The notes below the pieces were generated by a model. The model saw only the letters and a list, made by a program, of their open reading frames with translations, had not been told where the DNA came from and made no database searches. This document shows positions 37,201 through 46,246 of a stretch of DNA of 64,000 nt, one piece after another. Origin of the DNA: Methanosarcina barkeri 3 (GTDB lineage: Archaea > Halobacteriota > Methanosarcinia > Methanosarcinales > Methanosarcinaceae). A program made the translations under genes and the position numbers. Position 1 is the first letter of the stretch. Each line of letters begins with the position of its first letter. The stretch covers positions 1,240,001-1,304,000 of the forward strand of contig NZ_CP009517.1 in NCBI RefSeq assembly GCF_000970305.1, written 5' to 3'.

Positions 37201-38358
37201 ATGTATTCCGACCGAATCAACGCATTACCCCCATACCTTTTTGCTACTATAGACGAAGCGAGGGACGAACTGATTGCCAGGGGAGTCGACGTTATCGACC
37301 TTGGCGTAGGAGATCCTGACCTGCCGACGCACCAGCATATTGTCGAGGCTGTGCAGGAAGCTGTCTGCGACCCGAAAACTCACCAGTATCCTTCTTATGC
37401 AGGGATGCCGAAATTCAGGAAAGCGGCAGCGGATTGGTGTAAGAAATACAAGGGTATTGAGCTTGACCCTGCAACTGAAGTCCTTGCCTTGCTCGGGTCA
37501 AAGGAAGCAGTTGCACATATTCCGCTCGCTTTTGTCAACCCTGGAGATATCGTGCTCTATACTGAGCCAGGGTATCCGGTTTACAAAATCGGGACAATGT
37601 TTGCTGGTGGAGAGCCATATCCACTGCCGCTGACTGCCGAAAATAATTTCCTGCCGGACCTTGACTCAATTCCTGAGGATGTCCTGAAAAAAGCAAAGTT
37701 ATTCTTCTTTAACTACCCGAACAATCCGACTGCTGCAACTGCTGACATGAAGTTTTTTGAAAAGGTCGTTAAATTCTGCAAAAAGAATGACATCATTGCA
37801 GTGCATGACAACGCTTACTGCCAGATGACATACGACGGGTACGAATCTCCTTCTTTTCTTGCTGCCGACGGAGCAATGGATATTGGCATGGAACTCTATT
37901 CGCATTCCAAGACCTATAACATGACAGGCTGGAGGCTCGGGTTTGCAGTAGGAAATAAAGATCTTATAAAGGGACTCGGCAAGGTCAAGTCCAATGTGGA
38001 CTCAGGTGTCTTTGACGCTATCCAGATCGCAGGAATTGCAGCTCTCTGTTCTTCCCAGGCCTGTGTCGAAGAAACAAACAAAATCTATCAGGAGAGACGA
38101 GATGCCCTGATAGAAGGACTTACCGCAATGGGCCTCAAAGTAAAACCGCCAAAAGCCACCTTTTATATCTGGGCTCCGGTACCTGAAGGTTTTACCTCAA
38201 TGAGTTTTGCAAAACTCCTGCTCGAAGAAGCCGGAATCATTGCAACCCCTGGTGTCGGGTTTGGAGAAGCCGGCGAAGGTTACATCAGGTTTGCCCTCAC
38301 AAAACCTGTCGAGAGGATTAGAGAAGCTGTCGAGAGGATGAAAAAACTGAAATTTTAA
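37201..38358 (+). CDS. dapL: PLP-dependent aminotransferase, LL-diaminopimelate aminotransferase-like
   Basis: 385 residues from ATG 37201; GTG 37189 lies within the ribosome site AGGTGACG, so it is not the start. Fold type I aminotransferase: PLP lysine K237 in SHSKTYNMTGWR, FFFNYPNNPTAATA, and VHDNAYCQMTYD. The N-terminus (YLFATIDEARDELIARGVDVIDLGVGDPDLPTH) is typical of archaeal DapL, which converts tetrahydrodipicolinate directly to LL-diaminopimelate in lysine synthesis. Other amino-donor specificities are possible. Single gene. Confidence 0.87.
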   Translation: MYSDRINALPPYLFATIDEARDELIARGVDVIDLGVGDPDLPTHQHIVEAVQEAVCDPKTHQYPSYAGMPKFRKAAADWCKKYKGIELDPATEVLALLGSKEAVAHIPLAFVNPGDIVLYTEPGYPVYKIGTMFAGGEPYPLPLTAENNFLPDLDSIPEDVLKKAKLFFFNYPNNPTAATADMKFFEKVVKFCKKNDIIAVHDNAYCQMTYDGYESPSFLAADGAMDIGMELYSHSKTYNMTGWRLGFAVGNKDLIKGLGKVKSNVDSGVFDAIQIAGIAALCSSQACVEETNKIYQERRDALIEGLTAMGLKVKPPKATFYIWAPVPEGFTSMSFAKLLLEEAGIIATPGVGFGEAGEGYIRFALTKPVERIREAVERMKKLKF

Positions 38359-38461
38359 GTGTTTATTTCAAAAAGAATCTGGCCCGCGAATGGGATACCA
38401 GGCCAGAAAAATTTTCTCTTTCTACAGCAATCCTGTCTTTTTAATAAGCTCTATGTGAACT

Positions 38462-39007
38462 TCATTTTCTATCAAAAAAGATATTTTTCCCGGTTGCACT
38501 TAGCGGAATTCCAAAAACAACATCTGCATCCAGCAAGCCTGAAACCCTGGCGGCTGCACCGATTGAGTACATCACTCTATTATCAATGCAGAAATCCTTG
38601 GCTTTTGCAACGGCTGCTCCTACAGCAATTCCCAGGTCTACATATTTGAGCATGCAGTTCGGGCCACTGAAATCTACTTCTACCTTTTGCCGGTTCAGCA
38701 TCTCAGCACAGGTTTCAAAACCACAGGCTCCACAGTCCAGGCCTGCAGCTCCTCTGGTTTTAACACCAATCAGGACAGTAGCCCCTGCATTTCGAAGATT
38801 TGCAGCATCCCTTTTTAAAAAAGCAAAGCCTGCACCTTTTTCCTCTGCCAGTCTTTCCATTGTCGAGGCAAGCAATTCTACATCAGATTTTTCGACAAGG
38901 GCAGTCACTATATCGTCTACACCTTTTGCTTTAGGGGCAGTCCGTGCAGCTAGAAGTACGCTCTTTGCAAGTATGTTAAGGACTTCGGATTCAGGATTGA
39001 GAATCAT
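38462..39007 (-). CDS. DUF2148 ferredoxin-domain-like protein
   Basis: 181 residues. Contains GLDCGACGFETCAEM plus a later SGPNCMLK, a four-cysteine arrangement like the Fe-S region of DUF2148 proteins, and the conserved DLGIAVGAAVAKAKDFCIDN and GLLDADVVFGIPLSATGKN segments. Probably binds one 4Fe-4S cluster; function unknown. Convergent with dapL, and 73 bp upstream of the beta-CASP relic on the same strand. Confidence 0.85.
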   Translation of the reverse strand: MILNPESEVLNILAKSVLLAARTAPKAKGVDDIVTALVEKSDVELLASTMERLAEEKGAGFAFLKRDAANLRNAGATVLIGVKTRGAAGLDCGACGFETCAEMLNRQKVEVDFSGPNCMLKYVDLGIAVGAAVAKAKDFCIDNRVMYSIGAAARVSGLLDADVVFGIPLSATGKNIFFDRK

Positions 39008-39079
39008 GCCAGCTAATTAGATCCATCCGGGTTTAAGCATTTCGCAGGCTAAAAAGGCTATTTGTTTTTCTTTCCTTCT

Positions 39080-39667
39080 TTAAAAGGTAAATAACTCCCC
39101 ATTTGCAGGCGCATAAGCATCCACGCCGATTTCTTCCGAAATCCACTGTGCAAAGCTTTCGGTTTTGTCCCCATGCATTACAAAGACTCTTTCCGTATCT
39201 TTCTTGCAGAAATCCTTCACAACCTTTTTGAGCTCGCTATCGCCGCTATGTGCGGAAAAGTCATACTGTTCCACTCTGGGCTTGAGAGTGAGAATATCTC
39301 CTCTGGTCTCGACAAACCTGTGATCAAGGGCCAGCCTGCCGTTTGTGCCTTCTACCTGGTAGCCAGTAAGCAGGATTCTTGAATCAGGATCTTTGTAAAG
39401 CCGGCTGAGATAATGCATTACGAACCCTCCATTCAGCATTCCGGCTGTAGTGACAATAACTAACGGTTTTTTAAGGACTGGCTCCCCTGCCTGTCGTTTA
39501 CGGAAATAGCATGTTCGAAAGCCCTGTCCAAGAGGTCTGGATTTTTCAGGTATTCAGGATACTTTTTTAAGATTTTTGTACACATCTCTGCACATGCCGT
39601 CCACGTAAGCCTGAATTCCGTGGGCATCAAGCAGCATAAGTATCTCCTGGGTTCTGCCTATTACATT
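39080..39667 (-). pseudogene. Truncated, frameshifted copy of the beta-CASP nuclease
   Basis: Close copy of the C-terminal half of the gene at 41819-43060: IGRTQEILMLLDAHGIQAYV, then MLNGGFVMHYLSRLYKDPDS, QYDFSAHSGDSELK and VMHGDKTES. The frame is broken at least twice: one extra base in the T-rich run near 39570 and one base missing near 39500. Similarity ends sharply at about 39667, leaving no metallo-beta-lactamase metal site. The stop codon is preserved at 39080. Arose by duplication of the intact gene 2.1 kb away. Confidence 0.9.
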
Positions 39668-39970
39668 TCGGCTCAATACAACTGTAGAGGATATTCTGAA
39701 ACCTCGACTAGATAACGTCTGGTTTTCATTAATATAGAGTAATGTTTTCAATATTCATCTCCTTATTTATAATTCTTACTATATTATATTCTCTAGATAC
39801 TAATGTTGCTATAATTTAGACCCATTTCTTCGACATACAATATGGAGATAGAATTTATCCAATACTAATCTTCTAAAAAAATGTGTCTTGATGATTAATT
39901 GATAAAGCAAAATCTGCTTAACGAATTCATAAAGCAGGCCCAATTGTCTATTCGCATACGGGGGTAAAGA

Positions 39971-41365
39971 ATGAAAATTGGATTGAAAATTGGATTGATA
40001 GTTTCTCTACTATTTCTATGCTTAGCTATTCCTCTTAACGCCGCGCAAGCATCAGAACCTGCAGGAACCATCGCAGTCAAAGTAGATAATGAAACTTCAA
40101 TGAACACAACAACTTCGGCCCAAGGATCCGCACCGTGGCTCACAAGCCCAGGGCTGAACACGGAAGAACAGGGACTCTACCACTTTCCCAGGGACCACCA
40201 GTGGCATAGCGGACCTACCTACCACTTCAACGATTTCGATGAGTGGCACTACTTCACATTCCTGGGCAAGGACCTGACGACAGGCCACAACATATCTTTG
40301 TTTGTGTGCAATTTACAACAGGGTTGGCGCAATGACATACAAAGGCCCCACACCAGGGTTCTCGTAGCCTACCTCGACAAAGATGAAGCCAAGTTTTACA
40401 GTCATGCCATTGACCCGACGGGCAAGTTTGTAACCACGGGATCCAATGGGGATTTTAATTATACGGTAGGTGAGGTTGGTAAGGAGCAGGGTTTGGCCAC
40501 GAACTACAGCTATTCCCAGGAAAGGTGGAATTTCAAAGGGTGGGCGACAAACGAGAGTAATATGACCGTCGGCACTCCGTACAACTTTGACGTCACCGGG
40601 ATCGTAAAGGTCCCAGGCTACATTCCAATGGCCTACTGGGGGCTGGAAAATATCGGATTCAACAACCAGTACGACCAGAACCCTTCGACTATGTACGGTC
40701 TTTCATATTACTACGTAGCCCCGGAGATGGAAATGAACGGCATGGTAACCCTTGATGACGGCGTCGTCCATGAGATTGAAGGCATAGCCTGGTTCGAACA
40801 CCAGTGGGGTAACTTCCAGTCACCTGAACAGCTCCGATACTTCTGGGGATATGCCCGTTTCCCCAATGGAGATTCATTCACCTGGAGACAGTATTACGGC
40901 AGTCCTGCGGGAGTTGTACCTACCACCATACCTTTCAACATAACAGCCGCCATGATGGGTTGGGACTCTCCGCAGATTCAACAAAACCGGTTTGCTTTTG
41001 TACCCAGGGGCCAGCCACCGCAGTATGCATTCGGACCGTCCATGGTGTACACGCCGACAAAGTGGTGGACATCACCTATAACGAATATGTCGTACCCGTG
41101 GTGGGGCGAACTAAAGACGCCGAAAGGAACGTTCTACGTATCCCCATCCGCTACTCCTTCTCAGGAGAGCGCGGGCGCTGCGGGTCCATTCATAGAGGGA
41201 GCGTTGGAGCTCCATAGTGGCTCGATTGATGGACCAGTGGTAGCAGAAGGATTCTGTGAACTGGCACAGCTACCTCCACTAGGAGCGCCAATCTCCCGTG
41301 GGCTTCCCGAAGCTACTGCTCCGGGACACATCCGCTTCGACGGCGGTCTGAACCACAGCGTATAG
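39971..41365 (+). CDS. Secreted AttH/CrtC-like lipocalin-fold protein, probably acquired
   Basis: 464 residues. Signal peptide 1-27 (LIVSLLFLCLAIPLNAAQAS). The body matches the AttH/CrtC (carotenoid hydratase-like, tandem lipocalin) family: HSGPTYHFNDFDEWHYFTFL and the hallmark GIAWFEHQWGNF at 271-282. Homologues hydrate carotenoids or act on lipophilic compounds; here the export signal suggests an extracellular substrate, not known. Codon choice is visibly richer in G and C at third positions than neighbours, which suggests horizontal transfer. It interrupts two copies of a beta-CASP gene. Ribosome site GGGGTAAAG precedes ATG 39971. Confidence 0.83.
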   Translation: MKIGLKIGLIVSLLFLCLAIPLNAAQASEPAGTIAVKVDNETSMNTTTSAQGSAPWLTSPGLNTEEQGLYHFPRDHQWHSGPTYHFNDFDEWHYFTFLGKDLTTGHNISLFVCNLQQGWRNDIQRPHTRVLVAYLDKDEAKFYSHAIDPTGKFVTTGSNGDFNYTVGEVGKEQGLATNYSYSQERWNFKGWATNESNMTVGTPYNFDVTGIVKVPGYIPMAYWGLENIGFNNQYDQNPSTMYGLSYYYVAPEMEMNGMVTLDDGVVHEIEGIAWFEHQWGNFQSPEQLRYFWGYARFPNGDSFTWRQYYGSPAGVVPTTIPFNITAAMMGWDSPQIQQNRFAFVPRGQPPQYAFGPSMVYTPTKWWTSPITNMSYPWWGELKTPKGTFYVSPSATPSQESAGAAGPFIEGALELHSGSIDGPVVAEGFCELAQLPPLGAPISRGLPEATAPGHIRFDGGLNHSV

Positions 41366-41645
41366 AAACAGAACTGAACCTCTCGTGTGGGAACTGAACA
41401 GGTAACCGCGTCGCCGATATGGAACGTCGGCGATGCTAAATCGACTGGGGCAGCTTGTCCTTCCGTGGTATGGGAGGCTTGAAGACCTGGAAATCTCCAG
41501 TGACAGGACTTGGTTGCCTGACCGAGGGCCTTATAATGACTGGGTTAAGGGCTGTCCGACTCACCACCGGACGGCAACCCTGTTGATAGCGCCCAGCAGA
41601 CATCCAACCTTCTTTAAGGAGTAGTTCTCCCTCGTGATGATCCAT
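41366..41645. other. GC-rich segment with two strong stem-loops behind the AttH-like gene
   Basis: Composition matches the AttH-like gene, not the host spacers, so it probably came with it. Stem 1: GCGTCGCCGA (41408-41417) with TCGGCGATGC (41427-41436), 10 bp. Stem 2: GCTGTCCG (41551-41558) with CGGACGGC (41568-41575), 8 bp with a 9 base loop. Open frames of 60-70 codons on both strands show no family similarity. Could be a structured RNA or terminator remnant of the donor DNA. From 41646 to 41818 normal AT-rich sequence resumes. Confidence 0.5.
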
Positions 41646-41818
41646 CAGTGCTCGATGAGTGTTTTCTAAAATGGATGGTTATCAAGCCCTTGTTGATAAT
41701 GAAGATATCTGGATGATTTAAATGCCAAAAATTCTGTCCAAAGAGTGCAGTAAAACCACAAATAGAAAAAGATGTTTAAGAATCTTTTTTAATAACTGTT
41801 CATCCTTTCATTTTATTT

Positions 41819-43060
41819 TTAAAAAGTAAAAGATTCCCCGTTTGTGGGTGCATAAGCTTCCACACCAATTTCCTCTAAAATCCACTCTGCAAAAGCTTCG
41901 GTTTTATCTCCATGCATTACAAAGACCTTTTCAGTGCCTTTATTGAAGAAATCTTTCACAAGCTTCTTGAGCTCACTGTCTCCACTGTGTGCAGAAAAGT
42001 CGTACTGTTCTACCCTGGGTTTGAGGGCCAGGACATCTCCGTTGGTTTCTATCATCCGGTGTTCCAGAGCCAGCCTGCCATTTGTGCCTTCAACCTGGTA
42101 GCCAGTAAGCAGAACTTTGGAACTGGGATCTTTGTAAAGCCGACTCAGGTAATAAAGTACAGGTCCCCCGTTCAGCATTCCGGCTGTAGTAACAATGACG
42201 GAAGGTTCTTTAAGGACTGAGTCCCTCTGCTGGTCTTTTACGGGAATGGCACGTCCGAAAGCCCGGTCAAGAAGTTCGGGATTTTTAAGGTATTCTGGGT
42301 ATTTTTTAAGAATCTTGTAAACATCCCTGCCCATGCCGTCCACATAAGCCTGAATTCCGTAAGCATCAAGTAGCATAAGTATTTCCTGAGTCCTGCCTAT
42401 TGCAAAGGCAGGGATAAGGGCAGTTCCTCCTCTATCGAGAGTATTAAAGATCGATTCGATAAACCTCTCTTCGGTTTCTTTTCGTGGGATATGTTCTTCC
42501 CCAAAGTACGTGCTCTCGAGAATAAGAGTATCGGCCTCGGGAAATTCGGCTGCACCGGGCACAAGTCTTGTTTCCTTAAGGTTGAAATCTCCGGTATAAA
42601 ACAGGCTTTCTCCGGATTCCGATTCAAGGAAGACTCCGGATGCTCCGGGGATATGGCCTGCGTTGTAAAAACAGATTCCGTACCCATGACTTTTGAAAGG
42701 CTTGTCATAATCGATTTTTTGTGTTCGCCTGGCGAGCTTCTGGAGGTCATCGGGATCAAAAGGAGATATTCCTGACAGCGTACTTTCTGCAAGTTTCAGG
42801 GTGTCTTTTCCAAGCAAAAAAGTAAAGTCTGCAGTCGGAGGAGTCATGAAAACCTCAGGATTCTGATACATAAGGTTGGGGACAGCTCCGCAGTGGTCAA
42901 GATGCCCGTGGGAAATAAGCACGACCTTCGCTTCCATGCTATTAAGAGGGTACTCTGGAATGTCCCCTGTTTTTATCCCGTAATCGAGCAAGACTTCCCC
43001 ATTTACAAGCAAACCCGAACGTCCTACTTCCCTGCATCCGCCTTTAAAGGTAAGTTCCAG
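41819..43060 (-). CDS. Beta-CASP metallo-beta-lactamase-fold RNase (CPSF/Ysh1-like), probable CUG start
   Basis: 413 residues from CTG 43060. Zinc motifs: SHGHLDHCGA, AGHIPGA, YTGDFN, ESTYF; beta-CASP motifs FAIGRTQE, and SAHSGD with final VMHGD. Members are endo/5'-exonucleases for RNA processing; this is the form without KH domains. The nearest ordinary start is TTG 43012, which would remove ELTFKGGCREVGRSG, the conserved first strand of the fold. The frame is open upstream, and AGAGG at 43068-43072 sits 7 bp before CTG 43060 (ATT 43063 is the alternative). A decayed duplicate lies at 39080-39667. Confidence 0.9.
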   Translation of the reverse strand: MELTFKGGCREVGRSGLLVNGEVLLDYGIKTGDIPEYPLNSMEAKVVLISHGHLDHCGAVPNLMYQNPEVFMTPPTADFTFLLGKDTLKLAESTLSGISPFDPDDLQKLARRTQKIDYDKPFKSHGYGICFYNAGHIPGASGVFLESESGESLFYTGDFNLKETRLVPGAAEFPEADTLILESTYFGEEHIPRKETEERFIESIFNTLDRGGTALIPAFAIGRTQEILMLLDAYGIQAYVDGMGRDVYKILKKYPEYLKNPELLDRAFGRAIPVKDQQRDSVLKEPSVIVTTAGMLNGGPVLYYLSRLYKDPSSKVLLTGYQVEGTNGRLALEHRMIETNGDVLALKPRVEQYDFSAHSGDSELKKLVKDFFNKGTEKVFVMHGDKTEAFAEWILEEIGVEAYAPTNGESFTF

Positions 43061-43558
43061 AATAAAACCTCTTGAAAATTTATGAATTTATTTAATTTAA
43101 AAAATTCTATCGGATTTATTAAGCTTATTAAATTATTAAGCTTAATAGTTTAATAAGCTTGGTTCTCAATAATTTTGCTTATTTTATTATTTCAGGTGGT
43201 TCTCTGGTTGTTCTCAACTCAGTCACTCTTGAAAAAGCAAAGTTCAGTTTGGTTATTTCACTTCAAGTACTTGTTCTAATTTTAAGAGAACTTTGAATTT
43301 TAAGGTGAGACCTGAAACCAGTAAAAACAGCATTTTGATAATCCTAATATGATAGTAAGCACATAAAAACTTGCAAAAACTTTGTTACTCTGTTACTCTG
43401 ATTTGGGTCTAAAATCAGGGTTCGAAAACGTTTAGCGCAGTTAAAGGTTTTACAGATAGTAAGATAAGACTATTCATTTCATATTCAGTTCTAAAAAGCT
43501 GCAAGATCAAAAGTCTGTAAAAATTATAATTATGCATAGTTAAAATAAAGGTGGTCAC

Positions 43559-43768
43559 ATAGCTAAAATAAGGCGATCAATTAGAACCGAAAAGAAAATA
43601 ACTAATTTTACTGCAGAAGACTTTTTAACAACCATATCGAGAAAGACAGAGTTCCATTTTCTGTATTTACCAATATGGCATGTAACTTTCAAGCTGGAAA
43701 CTACACTTTGTCTGCAAAAGCTGGTAAACTGCACCTGGCCTACAAAAAGTGAAGACCAGCTTAAATGA
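43559..43768 (+). CDS. Possible small protein with AUA start
   Basis: Open frame of 69 codons with no ATG/GTG/TTG near its 5' end, but AAGGTGGTC lies at 43548-43556 in the usual register before ATA 43559. Reads IAKIRRSIRTEKKITNFTAE and so on, basic at first then hydrophobic (FHFLYLPIWHVTFKLE). No family recognised. It ends 24 bp before the amine oxidase start. May be a real leader gene, a decayed gene or chance. Confidence 0.3.
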   Translation: MAKIRRSIRTEKKITNFTAEDFLTTISRKTEFHFLYLPIWHVTFKLETTLCLQKLVNCTWPTKSEDQLK

Positions 43769-43792
43769 ATTGTGGAGATGGGGAGAGATAGA

Positions 43793-45382
43793 GTGTCTGA
43801 TATTATAAGTTCCGATACGGTAATAGTAGGGGGAGGCATCACAGGTCTTTATACCTTTTACAAACTAAAACAGTTAAAAGGCGTTAATCATACCGTTTCT
43901 CTGTTTGAAGCTACAGGTCGCTTTGGAGGTCGAATCGAGACTGTAGAAATGGGAGGATTTTTAGCAGAATATGGTCCAATGCGATTTGAGAAGCTTGCAC
44001 AACCCCTACTTATGGATCTCATAACCGAACTTGGTCTGGAGACAAAACCTTTCGTACCCTATACAGCGGCAAAAGATCCTGATTCTCTTTTTGATTTAAC
44101 TTTTGACGAATCCGGAGGTAAATGCTCTGGGAGTAAATTGACAACACTTGAGTTATTGAAACTGGGAATTCTACGCCTATTAAATGCAAGCGGTGGAGAT
44201 ATGAACGACCCTAATGACCCCAGGCATCGGGCATGGTGGGCTACTCTTGACGAGGAGTACTACAGCTATGTACGTAATGAGGCGAGCTACAACGGAAAAC
44301 ATCTCTACGAGATCGGCTTCTGGAACGCACTCAGTCTTGTTCTTAGCTACCGTGCAGTGAATAAAATCATACATTATGGGACTTTCTACCATCTTATTCA
44401 TTTTAACCCCAATGCAGCAGAATGGATTATTTTCTGGCTGCGCGGACTGCATCCTGACGATGAACTGGTTGGCATAAAACAGGGTACTGAGTCTCTTGTT
44501 CAGGAGTTAGTCCGTAAATTGGACTCTGGACCTGAACTCTCAGGCTCGTTACATCTTAATCACAGGTTAACAGCTCTTTTTTCCCAGCCTGATGGAAGAG
44601 TTTTACTGGAATTTAAGGCTGAAAATAAGGCTGAAAATAAGGCTGAAAATAAGGCTGAAAATAAGGCTGAAAATAAGACAGAAAATAAAATTGGCAATAA
44701 AACTGACAATAATGTAGTTAAAGTACTGGCAAAAAATGTTGTGCTTGCATTACCTCGTTGTCCTCTGATGCAACTTCGTCCTCAGTTACCTGAGTATATT
44801 GGAGAACTGGTAGACTCTGTAATTCCTATTCCACTGGTAAAATGTTTCTTTGTTAATGAGAATCCTTGGTGGAATGAATTCACACCGCCACAAACACGAG
44901 CCTCATCTACTCCAGCAAGGGAAATCCATTATGCCTTCAGGAAAGACGGAAATCAAAAACGTGGGATTGTAATGGTTTATGGTGACCCGCCAAGTATGCG
45001 CTACTGGATGCCATTTGTACGGCAACCGGAACATCTAAAGGCAGAACTAAATCGCGATAAACGTCTTGTTGAAGGCTACCTTCAATATCTACGGTCAAAC
45101 CCTGACAATACAGACGTTGAAGATATAGAAGCAGAGGCTGAACTAATAAGTTGTTTCGGCATAAGGGACTGGAGCCGTGAACCATTTGAAGCGGGTTGTC
45201 ATATCTGGAAAGCTGGCGTTCGCGCTGAAGAGGCAATAAAAGAGTTAACTGCATTCTCATTACAGGGTTCACAGCTATCAAATAAAAATATCCATATATG
45301 TGGTGAAGCTTATTCGGATTTCCAGGGTTTTATCGAAGGTGGTTTACGAACGGCGCTGCAAGTTATAAAGCACATTACTTGA
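43793..45382 (+). CDS. FAD-dependent amine oxidase (flavin monoamine oxidase family)
   Basis: About 529 residues from GTG 43793, which follows GGGGAGAGATAGA; ATG 43778 and GTG 43772 are alternatives. Dinucleotide loop DTVIVGGGITGLYTFYKL, then FEATGRFGGRIETVE, and the C-terminal FAD contact ICGEAYSDFQGFIEGGLRTA. Oxidises an amine or acts as a desaturase-like flavoenzyme; substrate unknown. An inserted low-complexity stretch (AENK repeated) at about 276-305 comes from a 12 bp DNA repeat and probably forms a surface loop. No operon partners. Confidence 0.88.
   Translation: MSDIISSDTVIVGGGITGLYTFYKLKQLKGVNHTVSLFEATGRFGGRIETVEMGGFLAEYGPMRFEKLAQPLLMDLITELGLETKPFVPYTAAKDPDSLFDLTFDESGGKCSGSKLTTLELLKLGILRLLNASGGDMNDPNDPRHRAWWATLDEEYYSYVRNEASYNGKHLYEIGFWNALSLVLSYRAVNKIIHYGTFYHLIHFNPNAAEWIIFWLRGLHPDDELVGIKQGTESLVQELVRKLDSGPELSGSLHLNHRLTALFSQPDGRVLLEFKAENKAENKAENKAENKAENKTENKIGNKTDNNVVKVLAKNVVLALPRCPLMQLRPQLPEYIGELVDSVIPIPLVKCFFVNENPWWNEFTPPQTRASSTPAREIHYAFRKDGNQKRGIVMVYGDPPSMRYWMPFVRQPEHLKAELNRDKRLVEGYLQYLRSNPDNTDVEDIEAEAELISCFGIRDWSREPFEAGCHIWKAGVRAEEAIKELTAFSLQGSQLSNKNIHICGEAYSDFQGFIEGGLRTALQVIKHIT
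44618..44701 (+). repeat. 12 bp in-frame tandem repeat inside the amine oxidase gene
   Basis: GCTGAAAATAAG repeated five times exactly (44618-44677), then two diverged copies. Because the unit is 12 bp, copy-number change lengthens the AENK loop without breaking the frame. Confidence 0.93.
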
Positions 45383-45610
45383 ACTAAAGCACATTACTTG
45401 AACTTAGAGACAGTTCTCTGGCTTTGTAAAAACCTCTATTTTCTTGTTATTCTTTTTCTCTCTTTAACGAATCCACATACAGGCTGACGACAACAGGCAA
45501 GTTTTCAGGTAAGATTTCTGTTTTGGCCAGACTCCAGAGAAAAGATCTTATCTGTTGGCAACAGTATAAACATATTATATCAGTTTTATATCACAAGGAG
45601 TTGAACCAAG

Positions 45611-45769
45611 ATGACAAAATTATGTCCACTGCGTCCGAATTCTCCCTTAGGAAACAGAGCGCCCGATTTTGCAGCGTGCCTTGAGGAACAATGCGCATGG
45701 TTCGATAATGGAGAATGTGCAGTAAGATCGTCTACGGGCTGGCGCATTCAGGTGAGAAATGGCTTGTGA
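45611..45769 (+). CDS. Small cysteine-containing protein, 52 residues
   Basis: MTKLCPLRPNSPLGNRAPDF, then CLEEQCAWFDNGECAVRSS. Four cysteines with C-x4-C-x7-C and an earlier CP, a pattern of small zinc-binding proteins encoded in archaeal genomes and viruses. AAGGAG ends 9 bp before ATG 45611 and a TATA-like TTTTATATC lies at 45579-45587, so promoter, ribosome site and ORF line up. Function unknown. Confidence 0.7.
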   Translation: MTKLCPLRPNSPLGNRAPDFAACLEEQCAWFDNGECAVRSSTGWRIQVRNGL

Positions 45770-45868
45770 AATATCCTTCATCTAAACAGATTGCTTTCTG
45801 AGCCATATCGAGCAGGATAAGAGAGAACAGACAGAGAGAACAGACCTCATAAATGCAACAGTTTTCCC

Positions 45869-45924
45869 ATAAAACCACTACATTTTGTCAAATTATATAA
45901 AACCACTATATTTTGTCAGATTAT
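45869..45924. repeat. 28 bp direct repeat, two copies
   Basis: ATAAAACCACTACATTTTGT followed by CAAATTAT, then a second copy with two substitutions, immediately adjacent. Lies in the gap after the small Cys protein. A strong purine run GAAGGAGGGAGA at 46038-46049 has no start codon behind it. Confidence 0.85.
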
Positions 45925-46246
45925 ATAGAACAATCTATGTATCTGATTACATTTCACACGAAAATTAAATTCTGAATAACTGGCACAAATAAATGAAAAT
46001 CATTTCAATATTTTCATGCTAACGAAGTACACACACTTGAAGGAGGGAGAAAAACAAAAGAGAAGCCTGGAATAGTAGTAAAAGGTAGTACAAAAGAGGT
46101 AGATTACTATTTGCCAATTTTTTCTTTTTCTCTTTTCAGGTAAAAACCGCTCTCCTTCGTCGAGCGTAATAAAAACGACATGGATGGAGAGTAAGGTTTT
46201 AGGGGTCAGAACTTAGATAAATTCTTCAACCGTCTACTTTTACCAG

